The notes: generated by a model not told the origin, from the sequence alone. A stretch of 10,803 bases of DNA from CAWJEL01 sp964647255 (GCA_964647255.1 CAZYGI010000105.1:1-10803), one strand, 5' to 3'; numbered from the stretch's first letter, positions 1 to 7,184 are shown. Numbers and translations are program-made.

Positions 1-270
1 CGCAACTGGCGCCGCGGTTGGCGGCACGGCGGTCCGGGTAACAGCAGTCGGCGCAGGAGCAGCGGGCTCCGTGGTGTGCGCAACTGGCGCCGCCGTGGGG
101 GCGGCCGGCCCGCAGGCGGCCATCGCCGACGCAGCGCCGGCCGTCACGCCGAGCAACGCTGCATAGCGCAAGAATTCGCGGCGGCTGATTTTGCCCCGGC
201 GCAGTTGATCCTGCAATTCTGGAACCCAGGGATGCTGGCCGTCACTTGGATTTTTCTTGATGATCTCCAT
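1..270 (-). CDS. Tat-exported lipoprotein, probable ABC-transporter substrate-binding protein (N-terminal part only)
   Basis: The reading frame starts at the ATG whose first base is 270 and is still open at base 1, giving 90 residues of an incomplete protein. AGGAGA (279-284 on the complement) lies 8 nt upstream and fixes the start. The N-terminus carries a twin-arginine signal (S-R-R-E-F-L-R, about residues 29-35), a hydrophobic Ala/Leu/Gly/Val segment, and a lipobox A-M-A-A-C with the Cys near residue 53. A low-complexity Pro/Thr/Ala stalk containing P-T-A-A-P-V-A twice follows. Such a leader is typical of Chloroflexota extracellular solute-binding proteins, often of the peptide/opine family 5, but the ligand-binding domain lies outside the window, so the ligand class is a guess. 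It lies downstream of and co-oriented with the GntR gene (143-bp gap), so it may bring in the compound handled by the neighbouring enzymes. The stalk DNA contains a 15-bp direct repeat (1-15 and 79-93). Confidence 0.8.
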   Translation of the reverse strand, partial: MEIIKKNPSDGQHPWVPELQDQLRRGKISRREFLRYAALLGVTAGAASAMAACGPAAPTAAPVAHTTEPAAPAPTAVTRTAVPPTAAPVA

Positions 271-307
271 CGGTCACTTCTCCTGTTGTGGGCTAGGGTG
301 AGGCTCT

Positions 308-324
308 GGGATTCCCGGAATCCC
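308..324. promoter_or_regulatory. 8+1+8 palindrome in the leader of the lipoprotein gene (candidate operator)
   Basis: GGGATTCC and GGAATCCC flank a single central base, a perfect inverted repeat located 38-54 bases upstream of the lipoprotein start codon. A one-base loop is poor for an RNA hairpin, so a dimeric repressor site is more likely than a terminator. No convincing -35/-10 pair was found in 271-413. The cognate regulator is unknown. Confidence 0.3.
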
Positions 325-413
325 GTTTTGTGGCAGTTGGACTGAGTTGATCCGGCAGGTCAGGTCCACCTCCCTTCCCCCTTCCGGGGCATGTCGCGGC
401 AGAGGTCTGCGCT

Positions 414-1082
414 TCAGGCGCCGAGGTGCCAGGACGCGCCCTCTGCTCGAATCAGACGATCCAGAATGATGTCGCGCGTTTCCGTGATCTCAGCCTGCAT
501 CGCGCGACGGGCGGCTTCCGCATCGTGAGCGCGTAAGGCCGCGATGATACGCTCGTGGGTGCCTTCTTGTGATTTGCCAGCGCCTCGCAACACCATGTAG
601 CGCGCCAGGCGATCGTGCAAGTGGCCAAGCATCTGCGCCAGCTCCTGGTTGCCGGACGCTTCTGCGACCAGGGTGTGAAAATTCCGATTCTCGTCGGTGT
701 AGCGGTCGTAGGACTCATCGTCGTCGCCGGTGTAGCCGGCGTGGACATGGTCCAGATCATTCAGCGCCGCCTCGGTGATGCGTCGTGCGGCTCGCTCTAC
801 CGCGGCCAGTTCGAGAACCTCGCGCACCTCAAATAACTCATGCAACTCACGGAGGGTGGTGCTCCTGACGAAATACCCGGAGCGGGGTTTGATAGTGACC
901 AGCCCTTCCTGGCTCAGCATCTGAAGGGCGTCGCGCAGTGGGGTGATGCTGCTGTTGTAGGTCTTGACGAGCTCACTGAGGTTCAGCCGCTCGCCGGGGC
1001 GCCGGTGTCCCATGATGATGGAGCGCCGCAATTCGCGGTAGGCCTTGCTCTTGGATGTGCTGTCGCTTTTCATCTCTGGCAT
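414..1082 (-). CDS. GntR-family transcriptional regulator, FadR/FCD subfamily
   Basis: This is a 222-residue regulator, normal for FCD-type GntR proteins. An N-terminal winged helix (about residues 10-75) contains the recognisable T-P-L-R-D-A-L-Q-M-L-S-Q-E-G-L-V recognition-helix region and the wing I-K-P-R-S-G-Y-F-V. An all-helical FCD ligand-binding domain follows (about 78-210) with N-F-H near 136, A-S-G-N near 142-145 and T-H-E-R-I-I-A-A-L near 175. I chose the ATG at 1082 because the frame-open upstream ATG at 1142 overlaps the apparent -35 element; GAGG lies a few bases before the ATG at 1082. The ATG at 1073 is an alternative. By motif comparison, Asn132 and Glu198 sit where FCD metal ligands (Asp, His) are usual, so metal binding may differ. 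It is divergent from the methyltransferase operon and probably controls that operon and itself in response to a small, often carboxylate, ligand. Confidence 0.9.
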   Translation of the reverse strand: MPEMKSDSTSKSKAYRELRRSIIMGHRRPGERLNLSELVKTYNSSITPLRDALQMLSQEGLVTIKPRSGYFVRSTTLRELHELFEVREVLELAAVERAARRITEAALNDLDHVHAGYTGDDDESYDRYTDENRNFHTLVAEASGNQELAQMLGHLHDRLARYMVLRGAGKSQEGTHERIIAALRAHDAEAARRAMQAEITETRDIILDRLIRAEGASWHLGA

Positions 1083-1113
1083 GGGACGCCTCGTATCGTG
1101 GTTGGTATGGCAA

Positions 1114-1142
1114 AGTATAGCACACTGTGTATTAGATTGCAA
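1114..1142 (-). promoter_or_regulatory. Candidate sigma-70-type promoter of the GntR regulator gene
   Basis: On the complement, TTGCAA (1137-1142) is followed after 17 nt by TATACT (1114-1119). Transcription would start near 1107 and leave a leader of about 25 nt before the ATG at 1082. The spacer contains a short palindrome CACA-C-TGTG (1121-1129) that could be an autoregulatory operator. The fit is good for a -35/-10 pair but has not been tested. Confidence 0.55.
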
Positions 1143-1166
1143 GTACTAAAATTTCTAAACACCCAA

Positions 1167-1195
1167 TTGATATGATTGTCTTCTGTTTTGATATG
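1167..1195. promoter_or_regulatory. Two direct repeats TTGATATG, candidate operator or activator sites
   Basis: TTGATATG occurs at 1167-1174 and again at 1188-1195. The copies are 21 bp apart, two helical turns, just upstream of the -35 box at 1203. The tract is AT-rich within GC-rich DNA. Position and helical phasing suit binding by the adjacent GntR regulator or another factor. A separate GTTG-A-CAAC palindrome (1202-1210) overlaps the -35 box itself. Confidence 0.35.
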
Positions 1196-1202
1196 TTAGG
1201 TG

Positions 1203-1230
1203 TTGACAACTGATAGATCAAGCGTATAAT
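1203..1230 (+). promoter_or_regulatory. Strong sigma-70-type promoter of the methyltransferase operon
   Basis: Both hexamers match consensus exactly: TTGACA at 1203-1208 and TATAAT at 1225-1230, spacing 16. Start of transcription is expected near 1237, leaving a leader of about 70 nt before the first gene at 1308. The leader is too short for a cobalamin riboswitch and shows no strong hairpin. Since the promoter looks strong, control is likely by repression at the flanking repeats. Confidence 0.8.
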
Positions 1231-1307
1231 GTGGCCTGCGAACCTCGGATTCTCTCAAGACGATTTTCTCGACAGCAGCTCAAGTTCCCACCCAAGAGGA
1301 GCAGATC

Positions 1308-2759
1308 ATGATCGCAACTCATGGCATGAACATGACGAGCGCACACTACGCCCGGATGGGCGAGCAGGAGTGCGCGAAGATCCATGCCGCGACCCTGGAA
1401 ATCCTGGAGCGCACCGGCGTGGATGTCCACGACGAAAAGGCACGGGAGATGTTGGTGCAGGGCGGCGCGCTGGCGGAGGGCATCCGCGTGCGGGTGCCGG
1501 CCCACCTGGTAGCGCGGGCGCTGGCCACCGCGCCCAACTACATCACCCTTTACGACCGCAACGGCAAAGTCGCCATGCGCGCCGGCGGCTATAACACCTA
1601 TTACGGCGGCGGCTCAGACTGCCTCAACATCCTGGACCACCGCACAGGCCAGCGGCGTAAACCCACGCTCCGGGACTGCATTGAGGCGGCCACGGTGATG
1701 GATGCGCTGCCCGAGCTGGATTTTGTCATGTCGCTGTTCCTGCCGGAGGACGTGGATCAGCGCATCTACGACCGCTACCAGATGCAGGTGATGCTGAACC
1801 ACACGACCAAGCCGATCGTCTTCGTCACGCCCGATTTTGAGGGGTGCGTGGCGGCCGTGGAAATGTGCGAGGCCGTCGCGGGGGGTGCGGAAGCGTTCCA
1901 ACGCAAGCCATTTGCCACATGCTACATCAACGTCACCTCGGGCCTGATCGCCAACGCCGAGGCATTGCAGAAATGTATGTACCTGGCTGAGAAAGGGCTG
2001 CCCCAGCTCTGGATTCCGCTCAACGCGGGCGGCGTCAACTCCCCGGTGACGACCGCTGGCTGCATGGCCTCGATGAATGCCGGCATCATGCTGGGCGTGG
2101 TCTTGTCTCAGCTCGTCCGGCCGGGCGCGCCGGTCGCGGTGCCCGGTTGGAACGGCGGCCCGTACAACCTCAAGACGATGGTGGGTAACTACGTGCTGGC
2201 CGACGAGCAGGGCGTGCCGACCTCGATGGGCAAGCATTACAATCTGCCCGTCTTCGGCCTGGGCGGCTCCACCGATTCCAAGGTGCTGGACCACCAGACC
2301 GGCATGGAGGCGACGGTCAGCCTGATGACTGCGCTGCTGCACGGCGCCAATATCGTGCATGACGTCGGGTTTATGGATGCCGGCCTCCAGGGCTCATTGC
2401 AGCTTCAGGTGATGTGCAACGACACCATCGGCTTCCTGCGCGCGGCCACGCGCGGCGTGCCGGTAGACGACGAGACGCTGGCGCTGGATGTCATTGCTGA
2501 GCTGGGACCGACCGGCAGCTACCTGGGCCACGAGCACACGATCCGGCACTACAAGGAGCCGTACTACTCCAAACTGGCCGACAAGGGCCCTTACTCGACG
2601 TGGGCCGACCGCGGCGCGACCACCATGGAACAGCGCGCGGCCAGGCAGGTGGACAAGATCCTGGCGACGCACAAGCCGCAAGCGCTCCAGGCCGACGTGC
2701 AGGCTGCGATCCAGGCCATCGTTGACCGCGAGCAGAAGTGGATTGACGGGCAGAAATGA
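1308..2759 (+). CDS. MttB-superfamily corrinoid-dependent methyltransferase, non-pyrrolysine type (paralog 1)
   Basis: This 483-residue protein belongs to the trimethylamine methyltransferase superfamily (COG5598). Characterised members without pyrrolysine, such as MtgB, transfer a methyl group from a quaternary amine to a cognate corrinoid protein in the cytoplasm. Visible blocks are N-terminal I-L-E-R-T-G-V (32-38), T-T-K-P-I-V-F-V-T (166-174), Y-I-N-V-T-S (206-211), S-K-x2-D-x-Q-x3-E (324-334), H-D-V-G-F (351-355) and H-T-x2-H-Y (410-415). No in-frame TAG is present, so it is not a pyrrolysine enzyme. AGAGGAG (1295-1301), 6 nt before the ATG, supports the start. It is first in an operon with the PLP enzyme and paralog 2. 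The blocks shared with paralog 3 suggest a related substrate. The substrate itself cannot be read from sequence, and the corrinoid partner is absent from the window. Confidence 0.9.
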   Translation: MIATHGMNMTSAHYARMGEQECAKIHAATLEILERTGVDVHDEKAREMLVQGGALAEGIRVRVPAHLVARALATAPNYITLYDRNGKVAMRAGGYNTYYGGGSDCLNILDHRTGQRRKPTLRDCIEAATVMDALPELDFVMSLFLPEDVDQRIYDRYQMQVMLNHTTKPIVFVTPDFEGCVAAVEMCEAVAGGAEAFQRKPFATCYINVTSGLIANAEALQKCMYLAEKGLPQLWIPLNAGGVNSPVTTAGCMASMNAGIMLGVVLSQLVRPGAPVAVPGWNGGPYNLKTMVGNYVLADEQGVPTSMGKHYNLPVFGLGGSTDSKVLDHQTGMEATVSLMTALLHGANIVHDVGFMDAGLQGSLQLQVMCNDTIGFLRAATRGVPVDDETLALDVIAELGPTGSYLGHEHTIRHYKEPYYSKLADKGPYSTWADRGATTMEQRAARQVDKILATHKPQALQADVQAAIQAIVDREQKWIDGQK

Positions 2760-2808
2760 CGTTTTCTCAGGGATGCTCGAGTGTCTCATCGGCACATTGG
2801 AGGCTCAT

Positions 2809-4053
2809 ATGAGCGACGACCAGCTTTTCTTCATGCGCGAACCGTGGCAGTATGATCCTGACTTCCGGCGGCCGGCGCGGCCCGGCGATGCCCAGGGCTT
2901 CGACACCCAGGCGCTTCATGCCGGCTTCCGGCCGTTGGACCAGGCAGGCCGCTTCAACACTTTCACCGTGCCGGTCATGCCTTCGATGACCTTCCCCTAC
3001 GAGCGCTTCGACAAGATCCCGTATCCCGTCTATGGCCGCACGAAGACCCCCACGGCCGCGGTGCTGGAGGAGCGGCTGGCCGCGTTGGAAGGCGGTGAGG
3101 CGTGCGTCACGGCCGGCTCCGGATCGCAGGCGTTGTTCAACCTGATCTTCACCATTGCCCGCCCCGGAGACAACATCGTCACTTCCCTCAACATCTTCGG
3201 CGAGGGCTACAAGCAGGCCGCGGTCATTTTCCCGGAGCGCTGCGGCGTGCAGTTCCGCTTCGTCCAGGATGCGGCCGACCCGCGCAGTTGGGATGCCGAG
3301 ATTGACAGCCGCACGAAGCTGGTCTGGGTCGAGACCCCCAGCAATCCGTGCCTCTTCGTCACCGATATCCGGGCCGTGGCCGACGTGGCCCACGCGCGCG
3401 GGGCCCCGCTGCTGGTGGACAACACGACCGCCACGGCCGCGCTCCAACAGCCCATGGCGCTCGGTGCGGACCTCGTGCTCCTTTCGATCACCAAGTTCCT
3501 TGCCGGCAACGCCACGGTTATCGGCGGCGCTATCGTCGGCCCGGAGGCGCTGACCGAGGACATCCGCTGGAACACGACGGAATTCACCGGCTCGATCATG
3601 CAGCCCTTCGACTCGTGGCTGACGCTGCAATACCTGGAGACCCTCCCCCTGCGGATGATGCGCCACAGCGCTAATGCCCAGGCTGTGGCCGAATTCCTGG
3701 CCGCGCATCCTACGGTCAAGCTGGTGAACTATACCGGCCTGCCCGCGCACCCGCAGCACGATCTCGCGCAGCGGCAGATGAAGGCGGGCGGCGGCCTGCT
3801 GTCGTTCGTCGTCCCCGGCGGCATCCCGGCCGCAGCGCGCGTGATGGACAGTTTCAAGCTGATCATCCATGCGGTCACTTTCGGCACCAGCCGGACGATC
3901 TGCATGCACCCGCGCACGATCACGCATGAGCACATGACCCAGGCGGAGCGCGACCGGGCCGGCATTGACGACGGTCTCATCCGTCTCTCGGTGGGGCTGG
4001 AGAATGTCGAGGACATCATCGCGGACCTGGATCAAGCGCTGGAGAAGGTTTAG
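2809..4053 (+). CDS. Cys/Met-metabolism PLP-dependent enzyme, MetY (O-acetylhomoserine sulfhydrylase)-like
   Basis: This is a 414-residue fold-type I PLP enzyme. Family marks are F-D-T-Q-A-L-H-A-G (31-39), Y-G-R-T-K-T-P-T (75-82; the Tyr/Arg pair contacts PLP phosphate across the dimer), V-L-E-E-R-L-A-A-L-E-G-G (85-96), E-T-P-S-N-P (175-180), the PLP-pyridine Asp204 in L-V-D-N-T, the Schiff-base Lys229 in S-I-T-K-F, and near the C-terminus L-I-R-L-S-V-G-L-E with the substrate-carboxylate Arg. Relatives catalyse gamma-replacement or gamma-/beta-elimination on O-acetylhomoserine, cystathionine or methionine. After Lys229 the usual G-G-H-G-T of MetY proteins reads A-G-N-A-T, an unusual His-to-Asn change, so the activity may differ. 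The start at 2809 follows GGAGG at 2799-2803, 5 nt away; the longer open frame upstream overlaps the preceding gene. The 49-bp gap implies co-transcription with the flanking methyltransferases. Confidence 0.88.
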   Translation: MSDDQLFFMREPWQYDPDFRRPARPGDAQGFDTQALHAGFRPLDQAGRFNTFTVPVMPSMTFPYERFDKIPYPVYGRTKTPTAAVLEERLAALEGGEACVTAGSGSQALFNLIFTIARPGDNIVTSLNIFGEGYKQAAVIFPERCGVQFRFVQDAADPRSWDAEIDSRTKLVWVETPSNPCLFVTDIRAVADVAHARGAPLLVDNTTATAALQQPMALGADLVLLSITKFLAGNATVIGGAIVGPEALTEDIRWNTTEFTGSIMQPFDSWLTLQYLETLPLRMMRHSANAQAVAEFLAAHPTVKLVNYTGLPAHPQHDLAQRQMKAGGGLLSFVVPGGIPAAARVMDSFKLIIHAVTFGTSRTICMHPRTITHEHMTQAERDRAGIDDGLIRLSVGLENVEDIIADLDQALEKV

Positions 4054-4118
4054 GCGGCGGCGCCGCTTCCGTGGATTTCAGGCCCGCCGGAAGTGGGATG
4101 TCACAGGCAGGTAAGATT

Positions 4119-5564
4119 ATGATTCAAACCAATTATTCCGATCGCGGGACGCCGTCGTTCCGCGTGCTGACTGATGCGCAGTGCCAGGCGATCTATCTTG
4201 CCGCGTTGGATTGCCTGGATCAGATCGGCGTGGAGGTGGGGAATGCTGAGGCGCGCGAGCTGCTGCGCGCCGCGGGTGCGCGGGTGGCCGGTACACGGGC
4301 GAAGCTGCCGCCGCACCTGGTGAAAGACGCGTTGGCCTCAACGCCGCCTGCATTCACCGTGTGGGGCCGCGATGCGGGCCGCGAGATGCGGGTGGCGCCC
4401 GACCGCGTCCACTTCGGCCCCGGCCTCACCAACACCTACTTTATTGACCCCGACACCGGCGAGAGGCGCCCTTCGCGCCGCGGCGATCCGGGGTTGACGG
4501 CCCGCGTGGCCGACGCGCTGCCCGGCATTGATTACGTCATGGGCCTGGCGCTGATCAGCGACGTGCAGGCCGACCTGGCCTCGGTCTATGAGTTCGCGGA
4601 GCTGCTGGCGAACACCGGCAAGCCGATCGTCTCGTGGGCGCACAAGACGGCGAACGTGGCCGCGCAGATTCGCATGGCGGCGGCCGTGGCTGGCAGCGAG
4701 CAGGCGCTGCGGGAGCAGCCGCTGTTTGCTCTCTTCTCCACCTATCCGTCGCCGCTGCGCCACACCGACGAGGACCTGGCGAACGTGCTGCTGGCTGCGG
4801 TCCACGGCATCCCGGTGGTTTACCTGGGTGGACCGACGGTGGGGCTGGAGTCTCCCGTCACCGGGGCCAGCGGGGTGGTGCTGCACCTGGCGGTCGCGCT
4901 CAGCGGGCTTACCATCGTGCAGCTCAAGCAGCGCGGTGCGGCCATGGCCGTCGGCTCGGTGCTGTCAGCGATGGATATGCGCACGCTGCGGCCGGCCTAC
5001 GGTTCACCGGAGATGAGCCTTTATAGCGCGGCCGCGGCCGATGTGGCGCGCTATCTGCACCTGCCCTTCATGGGCACGGCCGGCGCGACCGAGAGCAAGC
5101 TGGTGGATGCTCAGGCCGGGCTGGAAGCTGCCGTCCAGGTGCTCATGTCAGCGTTGAGCGGCGCGGCCCTGGTGCATGACGTGGGCTTTCTAGACTGCGC
5201 CGACATTGGGTCGCTGGGGATGTTAGTGTTGACCGACGAGATCATCGGCCTGGTGAAACGGATCATGCGCGGGGTCGAGGTCAACCCGGAGACGATCATG
5301 CTGGACTTGATCGCCGCGGTGGGGCCGGGCGGCTCGTTCCTCGATCAGCCTCGCTCGGTGAGCCGGGCGCGGCAGGAGATCTGGGTGCCCTCGCTGCTCG
5401 ACCGCGCGCCCCATGCGCTGTGGGAGCAGGCCGGCAGCACCGACGCCGCGGAACGGGCCATGCGCAAGGCGCGCAAGATCCTGAAGACCCATCAGCCCAC
5501 GCCGCTGGACCCCGCAGCTGCTGCGCAGATTGAGGCGATCCTGGCGGAAATCGCCGCGGGCTGA
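4119..5564 (+). CDS. MttB-superfamily corrinoid-dependent methyltransferase, divergent non-pyrrolysine type (paralog 2)
   Basis: A 481-residue MttB-superfamily member, the last gene of the plus operon, 65 bp after the PLP enzyme. The core blocks S-K-x2-D-x-Q-x3-E (326-336) and H-D-V-G-F (353-357) are kept. It departs from paralogs 1 and 3 elsewhere: the T-K-P-I-x-F-V-T block reads G-K-P-I-V-S-W, Y-I-N-V-T-S reads F-S-T-Y-P-S, and H-T-x2-H near residue 411 is replaced by P-R-S-V-S-R. It is therefore likely to serve another methyl donor, or another step, than its neighbours. I chose the ATG at 4119 because the N-terminus then matches that of paralog 3 (S-N-Y-x4-T-P-x-F-R) and AGG lies 7 nt upstream; ATG codons at 4071 and 4098 are in frame alternatives. 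No pyrrolysine codon is present. Confidence 0.86.
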   Translation: MIQTNYSDRGTPSFRVLTDAQCQAIYLAALDCLDQIGVEVGNAEARELLRAAGARVAGTRAKLPPHLVKDALASTPPAFTVWGRDAGREMRVAPDRVHFGPGLTNTYFIDPDTGERRPSRRGDPGLTARVADALPGIDYVMGLALISDVQADLASVYEFAELLANTGKPIVSWAHKTANVAAQIRMAAAVAGSEQALREQPLFALFSTYPSPLRHTDEDLANVLLAAVHGIPVVYLGGPTVGLESPVTGASGVVLHLAVALSGLTIVQLKQRGAAMAVGSVLSAMDMRTLRPAYGSPEMSLYSAAAADVARYLHLPFMGTAGATESKLVDAQAGLEAAVQVLMSALSGAALVHDVGFLDCADIGSLGMLVLTDEIIGLVKRIMRGVEVNPETIMLDLIAAVGPGGSFLDQPRSVSRARQEIWVPSLLDRAPHALWEQAGSTDAAERAMRKARKILKTHQPTPLDPAAAAQIEAILAEIAAG

Positions 5565-5587
5565 GCGTGGAATCCGGCGCCACCTGA

Positions 5588-5656
5588 GGTCTCCTGAGTC
5601 ACCGCACATGTGACTGCCCCGCAGACCGGATGGCTCTGCCGGCGAATGACATCCGG
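5588..5656. other. Stem-loop-rich spacer between convergent operons (possible bidirectional terminator)
   Basis: The 161-bp gap between the converging paralogs 2 and 3 can fold. AGTCAC (5597-5602) pairs with GTGACT (5610-5615) inside an outer GGTCT/AGACC pair (5588-5592, 5623-5627), and CCGGATG (5626-5632) pairs with CATCCGG (5650-5656). None is followed by a T-run, so intrinsic termination is only a possibility. No gene is seen in this gap. Confidence 0.3.
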
Positions 5657-5700
5657 GGAGCGTGGAAGGCGAAGGCTTGCCCCTTGTCCTCCCCACTCCC

Positions 5701-5728
5701 CGCTCCACGCTCTACGCTCCACGCTCTA
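5701..5728. repeat. Heptamer tandem repeat overlapping the stop codon of methyltransferase paralog 3
   Basis: CGCTCCACGCTCTA occurs twice in perfect tandem, which is also four copies of the heptamer CGCTCYA. The last bases (5726-5728) form the TAG stop codon of the minus-strand methyltransferase, so the array begins exactly at the end of that gene. Degenerate related units continue to the left through about 5690. Confidence 0.75.
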
Positions 5729-7165
5729 CGCCCCCGCCTGTTCCGCGATCTCAGCAATCCGTCGCTGCACATCCGCCGGCAGCGGCTCGGGGTGATGTGT
5801 TTCAAGGATCTTCAGCGCGCGCTCGCGGGCGCGGGTCCGCAGCGTCTTGGCGCCTGCGGCGTTCCAGTCCTCGAAGGGCCGGCGGTCGAACAGCTTGGGA
5901 TACCAGTCCTCGCGATAGTGTTTGCGGGTGTGGTCGCTGCCCATGAAATCCCCGTGCGGGCCGATCTCATCAATCAGGTCCAGCGCCAGCGTCTCGTCGC
6001 TGATCTCCAGCCCCTTCATGAACTGCCTGGTGTACGCGATCAGCTCATCACAGATGACGATTTGTTCGATGGAATTGCACATGCCGCCCTCGAGATAGCC
6101 GACGTCGTGCACCATTTGCGCGCCCGCCAGCGATTCCAGGATGATTGAGAACGCTGCTTCGGCCGCAGCCTGTTCATCGGGAATCTTGGAATCGCTGCAA
6201 CCGGCCAGCCCGAAGATGGGCAGGTCGTAGCGGTGCGCCAGCTCCACCAGCGCAACGCGGTTGTTGGGGTCGGCGTAGGCATCCACGGTGGTGCGCATGT
6301 CCAGCATGTCGTTCACGCCGCCGGTCAGAATGACCGGCGCACCCTCACGCTGGAGCTGTGCGATCACCAGCCCGGCCAGCTCGCCCGCGTTCGCCAGTGC
6401 GATCGCGCCCGCGGCGGTGACGGGCCCGCTGACCCCGCGCAGCACGACGGGCGTGTAGGTCGTCGGCAGCCCTTTTGCGGCCATGAAGAGCAGCTTTTGG
6501 AGCGCCTCGGCGTTGTGGCGCAGCGGGCTGGTGACGTTGATGTACAGCGCACAGATCGGATTGCGGCGCAGCCCCTCCTCGCCGCCGGCCACCGCCTCGG
6601 CCATCCTGATCACATCCACCGTGCCAGGGAATTCGGTGGTGACGAACAGGATCGGCTTGGTGCTGTTTGTCAGCATCGCGGCCATCTGGTGGCGGTCGGA
6701 GGTCTCGGCAGGGATGTCGGACGTGATGCAGAACGACATCAGGAAATCAATGTTTGGCAACGCATCACAGACGCGCGCCGCATCCGCCACGTCCTGCAGC
6801 GTCCCGCGGCGGCGCTCGCCGGTGCGTACGTCAATCACGTTGGGGCAGTCGGAGCCGGGGCCGAAGAAGACGTTGTTGCGCTCCAGCGGCATGGCCCGAC
6901 GGCCGTTGCGGTCGCAGATCACCGCGCGCTTCGGTGCGACGCTCAGCGCCCATTCCACCAGGCCCGGCGGGATGCGCACGCGGTTGCCGTCCTCGACCTT
7001 GAGGCCTTTTTTTTGGAGCAGCGCCAGTGCCTCAGGCTCGTACAGGCAGACTCCGGTGCGGTCCAGGATCTCCAGGCTGGCATGGTGCAGTCGCGCCACC
7101 TGGTCGTCCGACAGCTTGCGGAAGCGAGGGGTGTCGTAGGAGGTGTAGTTGGATTGTAGGGGCAT
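5726..7165 (-). CDS. MttB-superfamily corrinoid-dependent methyltransferase, non-pyrrolysine type (paralog 3)
   Basis: This 479-residue protein is the third MttB-superfamily gene, last in the minus operon behind the hydroxylase FAD subunit. It shares with paralog 1 the blocks N-S-T-K-P-I-L-F-V-T (167-176), Y-I-N-V-T-S (208-213), D-E-T-L-A-L-D (390-396) and D-H-T-x2-H-Y (411-417), and with both paralogs S-K-x2-D-x-Q-x3-E (326-336) and H-D-V-G-Y (353-357). Its expected role is methyl transfer from a quaternary amine or related donor to a corrinoid protein. The ATG at 7165 is preceded by AGGAG (7174-7178) 8 nt away, set inside a palindrome that could affect translation. The stop codon is TAG; the protein already has full family length there, so it is read as a genuine stop and not as pyrrolysine. 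The location links methyl transfer to the molybdenum hydroxylase operon. Confidence 0.9.
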   Translation of the reverse strand: MPLQSNYTSYDTPRFRKLSDDQVARLHHASLEILDRTGVCLYEPEALALLQKKGLKVEDGNRVRIPPGLVEWALSVAPKRAVICDRNGRRAMPLERNNVFFGPGSDCPNVIDVRTGERRRGTLQDVADAARVCDALPNIDFLMSFCITSDIPAETSDRHQMAAMLTNSTKPILFVTTEFPGTVDVIRMAEAVAGGEEGLRRNPICALYINVTSPLRHNAEALQKLLFMAAKGLPTTYTPVVLRGVSGPVTAAGAIALANAGELAGLVIAQLQREGAPVILTGGVNDMLDMRTTVDAYADPNNRVALVELAHRYDLPIFGLAGCSDSKIPDEQAAAEAAFSIILESLAGAQMVHDVGYLEGGMCNSIEQIVICDELIAYTRQFMKGLEISDETLALDLIDEIGPHGDFMGSDHTRKHYREDWYPKLFDRRPFEDWNAAGAKTLRTRARERALKILETHHPEPLPADVQRRIAEIAEQAGA

Positions 7166-7170
7166 GATTA

Positions 7171-7184
7171 AGACTCCTGAGTCT
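7171..7184. promoter_or_regulatory. Palindrome enclosing the ribosome binding site of methyltransferase paralog 3
   Basis: AGACTC-CT-GAGTCT is an inverted repeat whose centre is the AGGAG ribosome binding site (complement of 7174-7178). In RNA, a five-pair stem with a four-base loop would partly hide this site; in DNA, it could be a small operator. Either would adjust paralog 3 separately from the upstream hydroxylase genes. Confidence 0.35.

Noticed and set aside
76..345. An open frame on the plus strand at the left edge
   Set aside because: It is antisense to the Tat lipoprotein signal sequence, which has a proper start, ribosome binding site and lipobox.
1083..1142. A longer start for the GntR regulator at 1142
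   Set aside because: The extra 20 residues resemble no winged-helix N-terminus and their codons overlap the apparent -35 and -10 elements.
1231..1307. A cobalamin riboswitch before the first methyltransferase
   Set aside because: The leader is only about 70 nt and I see no B12-box or multi-stem pattern.
2767..4035. A 422-codon open frame on the minus strand opposite the MetY-like gene
   Set aside because: It is the complement of a well-supported PLP enzyme and shows no family motif; long antisense frames are expected at high GC.
5726..5728. The TAG ending paralog 3 as a pyrrolysine codon
   Set aside because: Pyrrolysine in MttB lies internally near residue 334, while this TAG falls at the normal end of the family, and the frame after it has no homologous sequence.
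5701..5728. A CRISPR array
   Set aside because: The units are 7-14 bp with no spacers, and no cas gene is near.
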